In this document: positions 7,586 through 14,900 of the stretch, in pieces
Numbering within the stretch: position 1 is the first letter of the stretch
Layout of the letters: every line of letters begins with the position of its first letter
Source: Candidatus Crickella merdequi
Lineage (GTDB): Bacteria > Bacillota > Clostridia > Peptostreptococcales > Anaerovoracaceae
DNA length: 38,059 nt
Direction of reading: 5' to 3'
Assembly: GCA_018064645.1 (NCBI GenBank)
Contig: JAGHUT010000040.1
Coordinates: forward strand, 1-38,059
Made by a program: the position numbers and the translations under genes
The notes under the pieces: generated by a model
Told to the model about the DNA's origin: nothing
Database searches by the model: none
What the model saw: the letters and a program-made list of their open reading frames with translations, nothing else

Positions 7586-8365
7586 TTAGTTACCAAGCAG
7601 CTCCGCTGTAAGGAACTGCTCTGCCGAGTTCATTCTTGCTGCACGATATTCAAAGGACTTGAATCTATGTTCAGCACCTGGAACAATCAGCAGGTTTGCT
7701 CTGTCACCAAAGATTTCTTTGTATTTAACAGAACACTCAGGCGATGCAGTAATATCAGCATCACCATGGACGAGATTTACATTCTTATCGAAATTTGCTG
7801 CAATTGCGAAAGGATCAAGCTCAAGTGAGTCGTAATAGAAATTTACTCCAAGTTTGAGACCTTCAACATCAGCGCAGCCACGCTCTTCAATTTCGGATAC
7901 ATCCTGTCCGCAAATCATTTTGTTTCTCATGTTGTAGACAACATCAGGTGCAGGACACCACATGCTCAGGGCGCATATATCGTCTTTGCGTTTGCCGGCA
8001 ACGATTGATGCAACGCATCCGCCAAGACTGAGACCGTGAAGGGCAATTCTGTCGTGGTCGATGTAATCAAGTGATTTGACGTAATCAAGAATTGCGATTC
8101 CATCTTCAACCTCACCGGAAACTGTCATATCTTCAAAGAGACCATCGCTTTCGCCGCTGCCTGCGAAGTCAAACCTGAAGCATGCAATACCATGAGCGCA
8201 AAGTTTTCTGGATAACTCTGTGTGAACGAAATTGATTTCGTTTCTGTCATCACAGAATCCGTGAAACATTATTACGGCAGGAATCTTTGATTCGCAGCAG
8301 TCAGGCTTGTGAAGAACGCCTCTTAGAGTAAGCCCTCTGCTGGTGCATTCTATGCTTTGCTCCAT
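7586..8365 (-). CDS. Alpha/beta hydrolase (serine esterase/acyl-hydrolase type)
   Basis: 259 residues from the ATG at 8365, preceded by AGGGGGAAAAGT. A longer frame reaching 8446 would run into the 3' end of alr and has no ribosome binding site. Nucleophile elbow GLSLGG with Ser113; probable acid Asp204 in 'HGDADITASPE'; His233 in 'GAEHRFKS'; oxyanion-hole 'FHGF' (35-38). There is no signal peptide, so it is cytoplasmic. The layout resembles the cinnamoyl/feruloyl-esterase-like group of small bacterial hydrolases, which cleave carboxylic esters, but substrate cannot be read from sequence. It is co-transcribed between alr (46-base gap) and nhaC. Confidence 0.85.
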   Translation of the reverse strand: MEQSIECTSRGLTLRGVLHKPDCCESKIPAVIMFHGFCDDRNEINFVHTELSRKLCAHGIACFRFDFAGSGESDGLFEDMTVSGEVEDGIAILDYVKSLDYIDHDRIALHGLSLGGCVASIVAGKRKDDICALSMWCPAPDVVYNMRNKMICGQDVSEIEERGCADVEGLKLGVNFYYDSLELDPFAIAANFDKNVNLVHGDADITASPECSVKYKEIFGDRANLLIVPGAEHRFKSFEYRAARMNSAEQFLTAELLGN

Positions 8366-8411
8366 ACTTTTCCCCCTTTCGTTAAAATTTGTCGTACACA
8401 GACTCTGCAGG

Positions 8412-9536
8412 TTAGATGAATATTCTTCCTTCAATTCTGCTGCCAAGTCTGCTCAGTATTTCGTTAGTAATTGTTGATGCGTTCTCTGCAAGCTCTTCGA
8501 CTTGGATAGTGCAATCGCCTTCACATCCAATGAAAACAGCAGTGTCTCCAACTTTTACATCTTCAATATCAGTAACATCGAGCATCAGCTGATCCATGCA
8601 GATTCGACCGATACCTGCTGCATATTTGCCGTTAACAATTGCACGTATTCTGTTGCTGAGACACCTTGGAAGACCATCTGCATAACCGATTGCAACAGAT
8701 GCAACACGAGTCGTTCTTTCTGCAGTGAATTTACGTCCATAACTTACGGTTTCACCTGGTTCAATAGTTCGAACAGAAGTGATATGAGCTTTAAGGGAAA
8801 GAACTGGCTTTGGATCAAGATCAGCAATAAGATAGTCATCAAATTCGCTTCTTACGCCGAACATGAGAATTCCGAGACGCGCATAGGAAGCGTTGAATTC
8901 TTTGTAGTTAATTGCTGCATAACTTGCCAGAAGGTGAGTTGTGCCGAGGTTTATTCCCTTGCTTTCAAGCTCGCCAATAAGCTTGTGGTAACACTCTGCC
9001 TGAGCAATTGAGAACTTAACATTGTCTTCATTCTCATCGTCTGCAACACAGAGGTGAGAAAAAATTCCTGTAATCACGAGTCCGGAGCCGTTATATGCAT
9101 TTTCAATATCCTTAATCTGTGATGGAAGATAGCCGATTCTGTGCATGCCTGAATCAACAGCAATATGACCGCTGATCTGAACACCATTCTCTCTGCAGTA
9201 GTCCTGGAGAAGCTTTGCGTACTCCGGACAGGTAACTGTCTGAGTAATGTTGTACTCAACAAGCTTGTGGAAATTCGACGGATCAGTATAACCGAGGACA
9301 AGAATATCTGCTGTGATGCCTGCCTCTCTAACATCAATTGCCTCCTGAAGAGCAGCAGTCGCAAAATAGTCAACACCTGCCTCTGCAAGTACAGGGGCTA
9401 CTGAAAGTGCACCGTGACCATAAGAATTGGCCTTAACAACACCCATTATTTTGCAGTTATCAGGGAGCGCCCTTCTGTAGCTTTCAATATTGCTGATAAG
9501 AGCTTCTTTATCCAGTTCAATCCATGCTCTGTCCAT
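8412..9536 (-). CDS. alr: Alanine racemase (PLP-dependent, VanT-catalytic-domain-like)
   Basis: 374 residues from the ATG at 9536; a GTG at 9542 is also possible, as GGAG at 9550-9547 could serve either. Interconverts L- and D-alanine for peptidoglycan. PLP lysine is Lys35 in 'VVKANSYGHG'; the catalytic tyrosine is Tyr266 in 'ETVSYGRKF'; 'IGYADGLPR' and 'GRICMDQLMLDVTDI' complete the C-terminal domain. Where most Alr proteins read H-x-x-N-S, this one reads 'THLLASYAAINY', and the blocks 'LVLGYTDP', 'THLLASYAAINY' and 'TNEILSRLGSRIE' look more like the catalytic domain of VanT-type serine/alanine racemases, but with no membrane domain attached. Serine racemization is therefore possible. First gene of the alr-hydrolase-nhaC operon; its promoter carries a large palindrome. 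Confidence 0.92.
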   Translation of the reverse strand: MDRAWIELDKEALISNIESYRRALPDNCKIMGVVKANSYGHGALSVAPVLAEAGVDYFATAALQEAIDVREAGITADILVLGYTDPSNFHKLVEYNITQTVTCPEYAKLLQDYCRENGVQISGHIAVDSGMHRIGYLPSQIKDIENAYNGSGLVITGIFSHLCVADDENEDNVKFSIAQAECYHKLIGELESKGINLGTTHLLASYAAINYKEFNASYARLGILMFGVRSEFDDYLIADLDPKPVLSLKAHITSVRTIEPGETVSYGRKFTAERTTRVASVAIGYADGLPRCLSNRIRAIVNGKYAAGIGRICMDQLMLDVTDIEDVKVGDTAVFIGCEGDCTIQVEELAENASTITNEILSRLGSRIEGRIFI

Positions 9537-9574
9537 TATCACTTCACTCCGAATTCAATATTTTAAACATTGTG

Positions 9575-9600
9575 CAAATATTCAATATATTGAATATTTG
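9575..9600. promoter_or_regulatory. Perfect 26-bp palindrome, probable operator of the alr operon
   Basis: Arm CAAATATTCAATA (9575-9587) is followed at once by its exact reverse complement (9588-9600). The core is TTCAAT-N2-ATTGAA. It starts eight bases downstream of the predicted -10 of alr, over the expected transcription start, which is a repressor position. A further half-site TTCAATA lies at 9554-9560. Confidence 0.75.
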
Positions 9601-9608
9601 TTAAGTCG

Positions 9609-9637
9609 AGTATATTCCTGTTTGGTGCAAGTAGCAA
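9609..9637 (-). promoter_or_regulatory. Promoter of the alr-hydrolase-nhaC operon
   Basis: Minus-strand -35 TTGCTA (9637-9632), 17-base spacer, -10 TATACT (9614-9609). The predicted start of transcription falls near 9602, at the edge of the 26-bp palindrome, giving a leader of about 65 bases. Confidence 0.65.
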
Positions 9638-9666
9638 GGTTTTTGTAGCAGAATATTAAAAAATAT

Positions 9667-9680
9667 TTCAATAAATTGAA
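9667..9680. promoter_or_regulatory. Second copy of the TTCAAT-N2-ATTGAA motif
   Basis: TTCAATAAATTGAA has the same half-sites and spacing as the core of the 26-bp palindrome at 9575-9600. Its centre is about 86 bases away, near eight helical turns, upstream of the alr -35. Paired sites would allow looping or cooperative binding by one regulator. Confidence 0.55.
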
Positions 9681-9691
9681 CGCATGCACAA

Positions 9692-9726
9692 AAATAAAAA
9701 AGCGACAGGAGTAATTCCTGTCGCTT
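9692..9726 (-). terminator. Terminator of the cupin-XRE regulator gene
   Basis: Perfect eleven-base-pair stem AAGCGACAGGA (9700-9710) / TCCTGTCGCTT (9716-9726), five-base loop. On the minus strand it is followed by a TTTTTT run (complement of 9695-9700). It separates the regulator from the alr operon, which has its own promoter. Confidence 0.9.
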
Positions 9727-9750
9727 CTGTTAGTCGTTAGGTTACAGTTT

Positions 9751-10299
9751 TTAGAAGAATTTAGGTGTAATCGCCCAGATTGATTCGCAATCTTCTTCGC
9801 CTTCGTTGAAATACAGGTGAGGGTGAGTACTTGAGAAGGAAATGCTGTCTCCTTCATTGAGCTGCAGATGCTCTCCATCAATTATAAAGGAAAGTGTTCC
9901 CTTGATTACATATGCAAACTCTTCGCCTCTGTGGGAAATCGTTTCTGTCTCGTATTTCTCTCCGCCCTTAAGCGTAAGATGAAGGAAATCAAGAGGCCTG
10001 TTGTCCCAGTCCCCATTGAGCATAATGTGCTTGTCCAGGCCGTTGTTTGTTGTAATAATCGGCTGAGTTCCCTTACGCTGGAGGGAATAAGCTGTTGTCT
10101 GTGAAGAGAAGAAATAAGCAATGTCTACTTTGAGTGCATTTGCTATATGTGAAAGGGTTACAACTGATGGTGCAACCATTCCTCTCTCAATCTGGCTCAG
10201 GAGACCAGTGCTGACTCCACTTAATTCAGAGAGACTGGCGAGGCTGAGTCCGCTTTTTTTGCGAAGTGATTTAAGTTTTTTTCCAATTTCCTGCTGCAA
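9751..10299 (-). CDS. XRE-family regulator with C-terminal cupin domain
   Basis: 182 residues. Helix-turn-helix at about 6-60 ('LSLASLSELSGVSTGLLSQI', then 'PSVVTLSHIANALKVDI'); cupin_2 barrel at about 105-182 with 'HRGEEFAYVIKGTLSFII' and 'LNEGDSISFSSTHPHLYFNE'. Regulators of this layout (PuuR and relatives) sense small metabolites such as amino acids or polyamines through the cupin pocket. The start codon is TTG: no ATG or GTG suits, and GGAGG lies eight bases upstream of it. It has its own consensus promoter and terminator. The next operon (alr-hydrolase-nhaC) has a palindromic promoter, so it is the likely target; this is inference from position. Confidence 0.88.
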   Translation of the reverse strand: MQQEIGKKLKSLRKKSGLSLASLSELSGVSTGLLSQIERGMVAPSVVTLSHIANALKVDIAYFFSSQTTAYSLQRKGTQPIITTNNGLDKHIMLNGDWDNRPLDFLHLTLKGGEKYETETISHRGEEFAYVIKGTLSFIIDGEHLQLNEGDSISFSSTHPHLYFNEGEEDCESIWAITPKFF

Positions 10300-10332
10300 G
10301 AGATTTACCTCCGATTTAAAGAATACCTGATT

Positions 10333-10361
10333 ATTATACTGTCTTACAAAAGATATTGCAA
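10333..10361 (-). promoter_or_regulatory. Promoter of the cupin-XRE regulator
   Basis: Minus-strand -35 TTGCAA (10361-10356), exactly 17 bases, then a perfect -10 TATAAT (10338-10333). It lies in the 72-base gap after gpmI. The TTCAAT-N2-ATTGAA motif seen before alr is absent here. Confidence 0.75.
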
Positions 10362-10371
10362 AGCGATAGCC

Positions 10372-11886
10372 TTATACCAGGACGGTTCCTTCCATTCCTT
10401 CAGGAACTTCAATCCCCATCATTGTAAGAAGGGTAGGCGCAATGTCTGCAAGTTTGCCACTCTTAGCCTTAAATGGCATTGGCTCATTGCATATGTGGAC
10501 AAGGGGAACTGCAGATACAGAATGCTTAGTAACAGGCTTGTCACTGCTGTCGAGCATATAGTCTGCATTACCGTGATCAGCCGTAAGAAGAATCTGACCA
10601 TCTTTAGCAAGAACGGCGTCAACAATTCTGCCTACAAGTCCATCCAATGTCTCAATTGCGCTTACTGCGGCATCGAAAACTCCAGTATGTCCAACCATAT
10701 CAGGGTTGGCAAAATTAAGAATATATACATCGTAGTTATCTGCTGCAATCTCCTCGATAACCTTTGCTGTCACTTCAGGCGCACTCATCTCAGGCTTAAG
10801 GTCATAAGTCTCTACCTTAGGAGATGGAATGAGAATTCTGTCTTCGTTGACATTCGGCTCTTCAACACCACCATTGAAAAAGAATGTAACGTGAGCATAC
10901 TTCTCTGTCTCTGCGATTCTAAGCTGCTTAAGGCCGTTAGCTGCAATAGTTCCGCCAAGAGTTGGCTCAACCTTCTCAGGAGGGAAGGCAACAGTAACGT
11001 TAGGCATAGTGGCATCATACTCAGCCATGCATACATAACAAAGGTCACTGCAGATTTTCTTTCTCTCGAAACCGCTGAAATCCGGGTCAACGAGTGCTCT
11101 TGTAATCTCTCTTGCTCTGTCAGGTCTGAAGTTGACAAAAATTACAGAGTCTCCACTCTCAATCGGCTTGCCTCCTACAACTGTAGGAAGAACAAACTCG
11201 TCTGTCTCGCCCTTATCATAAGACTGCTTTATTGCAGCAGCTGATGAAGGTGCCTTAACGCCCTCTCCAAGAGTAAGAGCATCGTAAGCCTTGACAAGTC
11301 TCTCCCATCTTGAATCTCTATCCATTGCATAGAATCTGCCGGAAATTACACCGACACATCCGGTCTCCATCTTGTACATGTAATCCTCAAGATCAGAAAG
11401 GTAAGTCATTGCACTTGATGGAGGAACATCACGACCGTCGAGGAAGCAGTGAACATAGACCTCAGGTACATTGTTACGCTTGGCCATGTCAATTACTGCT
11501 TTGAGGTGTTCAATATGGCTGTGAACGCCGCCGTCAGAAAGGAGGCCCATAATGTGAAGGGCATGTCCGTCCGCAGCATTCTTCATTGCCGAAAGCATAG
11601 GCTTATTCTCGAAAAAAGCTCCTGATTCAATTGATCTTGTAATCTTAAGAAGGTTCTGATAGATAACGCTTCCTGCCCCGATGTTAAGGTGACCTACTTC
11701 GGAGTTACCCATCTGTCCTGCAGGGAGACCTACGGCCTCACCGCTTGCTGCTATTGTAATCATTGGATACTTGTCCATAATGTAGTCCAGCTGAGGCTTG
11801 CACGCATTTGCTATTGCATTGCCGTGAACATCATTACGGATTCCATAACCGTCAAGTATCATCAACATTGTTGGTCTGTGTTTCAT
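10372..11886 (-). CDS. gpmI: 2,3-bisphosphoglycerate-independent phosphoglycerate mutase
   Basis: 504 residues, typical length. Interconverts 3- and 2-phosphoglycerate in glycolysis with two Mn2+ ions. Metal and active-site motifs are intact: 'LMILDGYGI' (first metal Asp), 'GQMGNSEVGHLNIGAG' with the phospho-acceptor serine, 'LLSDGGVHSHIEHL', 'CFLDGRDVPP', 'GRFYAMDRD', 'NFRPDRARE', 'NPDMVGHTG' and 'LTADHGNADYM'. GGAGG lies ten bases before the ATG. It stands alone here, without the pgk/tpi/eno neighbours found in many Bacillota. No clear terminator separates it from the regulator downstream. Confidence 0.97.
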   Translation of the reverse strand: MKHRPTMLMILDGYGIRNDVHGNAIANACKPQLDYIMDKYPMITIAASGEAVGLPAGQMGNSEVGHLNIGAGSVIYQNLLKITRSIESGAFFENKPMLSAMKNAADGHALHIMGLLSDGGVHSHIEHLKAVIDMAKRNNVPEVYVHCFLDGRDVPPSSAMTYLSDLEDYMYKMETGCVGVISGRFYAMDRDSRWERLVKAYDALTLGEGVKAPSSAAAIKQSYDKGETDEFVLPTVVGGKPIESGDSVIFVNFRPDRAREITRALVDPDFSGFERKKICSDLCYVCMAEYDATMPNVTVAFPPEKVEPTLGGTIAANGLKQLRIAETEKYAHVTFFFNGGVEEPNVNEDRILIPSPKVETYDLKPEMSAPEVTAKVIEEIAADNYDVYILNFANPDMVGHTGVFDAAVSAIETLDGLVGRIVDAVLAKDGQILLTADHGNADYMLDSSDKPVTKHSVSAVPLVHICNEPMPFKAKSGKLADIAPTLLTMMGIEVPEGMEGTVLV

Positions 11887-11925
11887 TCGTACATTTCCTC
11901 CATTTGCGGAATTATTCCACCAGTT

Positions 11926-11934
11926 ATTATATCA
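11926..11934 (-). promoter_or_regulatory. Extended -10 promoter of gpmI
   Basis: TG-A-TATAAT on the minus strand (11934-11926), a perfect extended -10. No good -35 is seen at 16-18 bases upstream. It lies about 40 bases before the gpmI start, in the shared divergent region with addA. Confidence 0.55.
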
Positions 11935-11948
11935 CAACATGTAAGAAC

Positions 11949-11977
11949 TGGCATTAGAACTGACAGTATTGTAGAAT
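11949..11977 (+). promoter_or_regulatory. Candidate promoter of addA, predicted leaderless
   Basis: -10 TAGAAT (11972-11977) exactly six bases before the addA ATG, with no Shine-Dalgarno between or before it. The -35 is weak: TGGCAT at 11949 (17-base spacer) or CTGGCA at 11948 (18-base spacer). Confidence 0.45.
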
Positions 11978-11983
11978 AGCAAT

Positions 11984-14900
11984 ATGGCAGTAAATTATAC
12001 AACAGAACAACGAGAGGCTATTGAGACCCTCGATAAAAGTATTCTCGTCTCAGCCGCGGCAGGTTCCGGCAAGACAGCAGTTCTTATTCAGCGAATCATT
12101 AACATCATTCTCAAAGGAGAGGCTGATGTTGATGAGATGCTTGTTGTGACTTTTACAAACGCGGCAGCCGCTGAGATGAGAGTGAAGCTTGGAAGAGAAA
12201 TCAAGAAGAGAATGCAGGAAGACGGCGCAGACAAGGTTAAGCTTTCTGCGCAGCTTGATAAGCTGTACAGGGCATATATTTCGACTTTCAACAGCTTTGC
12301 TATAAGAATAATTAGAGAGTTCTTCTACGAAGTGGACATTGAGCCTGATTTCAGGGTGTGTGATGAAGTATCGGGAACAATGCTTCAGCTCCAGGCAGTG
12401 GACAGTCTTTTTGAAGAAGCCTTTGAGAAGGATGATCTCATTGAAGGCGGTTCTTTCAGACAATTCCTTAGACTTTACAGCAATGACAGGAACGAGAACA
12501 GAATTAAAGAAGACATTATTGCGGCGTATGGCAAGCTCAGAACCATGCCGGATTATTTCCAGTGGGCCCATAATATTGCAGAACTTCTGAATAATGATGC
12601 TGACACCATCAGGGGAAGTGCCCTTGAGAGCTGTATCATGGACAGTTTCAGGAGAATGACCGGAGAAGTCCTTCGCGACATGTACAGCGTAAGGAGAATG
12701 TACTATGATGCAGGGATCGGAGAACTTTATGAGGCAAAGCTTCTTCCTGAGCTTGAGCGTATGGAGGATATTGTCTCTGCTTCTGCTGATACTGCATTGG
12801 GAACTGAGCTTCAGTCACTGATTGAGGGAATGGAGTTCGCTAAACTTTCTAATGTGGCTGCCAGGTACAAGGACAGCTACAATCTGATTAAGGAAGATGT
12901 TAAGGCATTAAGAGACCGCTATAAGAAGAACTTCAATGAATGGTTGGGCAAGTTCTTCAGTCCTGATTTTGAGACAAGACTTGCTGAGATGAAGGCAAGC
13001 TATGAATATACAGAGTATTTCATCAGAATTCTAGAGAATTTCGAAGAGCGTTATTCAGCCCTCAAGAAAGAACAGGGCATGATGGACTTCAGCGACATGG
13101 AGCATACTGCTGCGCGCATTCTTAAGAATGATGAAGTTGCAGAGACTCTAAGGAAGAGATTTAAATTCATTTTTGTAGATGAGTATCAGGATACAAACAA
13201 CATTCAGGAGTCGCTTATCGGAAGAGTATCGAGAGACAATAATGTCTTCAAGGTTGGCGATGTTAAGCAGAGCATCTACAGATTCAGACAGGCGGAGCCT
13301 GCAATTTTTGAAAGAACCTACAAGTCTTATAAGGCTGAGGAGAATACTTCGGCTAAGGCTATCGATCTTAACAAGAATTTCAGATGCAATGGAAGAACTG
13401 TCGCATATATTAATAGAATTTTTGAAGATGCAATGGAAGGTTACGACGAAGCTGCAAAGCTTCATGTTGGAGTAGCTAACTGCCCGGATGAGTATGATAT
13501 GATTCCTGAACTTCATCTTCTTGTATCTGAGAAGAACAGCTCTAATGAGGAGGATGTTCCTGATGAACTTATGGGCACAGGGGCTGATGGTGAACTTAGA
13601 GAACTGTCAAGAGATGAGGCTGAGGCTGAATATGTTGCGGGTATTATAAATAACCTTATTGGTACGGATTTCTTTGATACAGCAGCTGGCGAACTTCGCA
13701 AGGTTGAGGCAAGGGACATTGTAATCCTGCTTAGAGGAACCAAGTATCGCGGTGAACTGTATGCAAGAGCCCTTCGCAATCTGGAACTTCAGTCTCATAT
13801 TGAGGAGGAATCAGAGTATTTCGATTCGATTGAAATTAAGGTAGCTATATCAATGCTTATGGCAATTGATAATTTCAAGAGAGATATCCCTCTTATTGCT
13901 ACGCTTCATTCTGAGGTTTTCGGTTTTGGTGCAGATGAACTTGGAATTATAAGAGCAGAGCATAAGCAGTTCCTTAGAGACAGCAGGCAGCCTGACCGCA
14001 AAGGCATTCCGTACTGGAGAGCAGTCAAATGGTATGCGAGTTATGGAAGTATAGATGAATTAAGGGAAAGAACAGGCAATGCAATTGCAAAGCTGGAGCA
14101 CTGGCGGGAACTTGCATCGATGATGCCTCTGGAGGATTTCATCTGGAGACTTCTGACTGAATCAAATTACTACATGTATGCCGGTGCGATGTATGGCGGA
14201 AGCAGGAGACAGGCCAATCTTAGAACTCTTGCAGACAGGGCGGCAAAGTTCACTGAATTTGCTGTAGCCTCTCTTGGTGACTACATAGCCTACCTTGAGG
14301 TAATGAGAAGCAAGAAGATCAAGAGCGGACAGGCCAGCATGGTCAGCAAGGATGATAATGTAATTAGAATTTCTACAATTCATAAGAGCAAGGGCCTTGA
14401 GTATCCGTTTGTTATTGTTGCCGGTATGGGAAGCAGACTCAAGAAAGATACTAACAGCAAGGGCTTTATGTTTGACACTGAGATGGGTGTCGGACTTCCT
14501 TATGTTGACCCTGACAAGAGATACTGGAGATCTACGATTCTTCAAAGAGCAGTTCTCGATAAGTCTGATAGAGATAGTGCTAATGAGGAGCTGAGAATCC
14601 TGTATGTTGCAATGACAAGAGCAAGGAATAAGCTGGTTCTTGTTGGCACAATCGATGAAGGTGAAGAAGAGAAACTGAAGAACGGCCTGTATAACAAGAA
14701 TACATATCTCGGTGTTATAGGTCATAACATCTCCACTCCATTGTGCAGGCTTCACATAAGGCCGCTTGAGACAGAAGGCCGCTGGGATAAGAGAAGCCGC
14801 GCCAGGGATGTTATAGAGGCCTGCAGCAGATCCATACCTGAGAGTCAGATCGGCGAGTACAACGAACTATACAGGGAAGTTTCGAGACGCCTGGAGTATG

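Noticed and set aside
7232-7828. 198-residue open frame on the plus strand spanning nhaC and the hydrolase
   Set aside because: It crosses the gap between two well supported minus-strand genes and resembles no protein family.
10495-11244. 249-residue open frame on the plus strand
   Set aside because: Antisense to gpmI, whose motifs are complete across the same bases; no domain or ribosome binding site.
14162-14755. 197-residue open frame on the minus strand
   Set aside because: Antisense to the helicase core of addA; shadow of a strongly conserved coding region.
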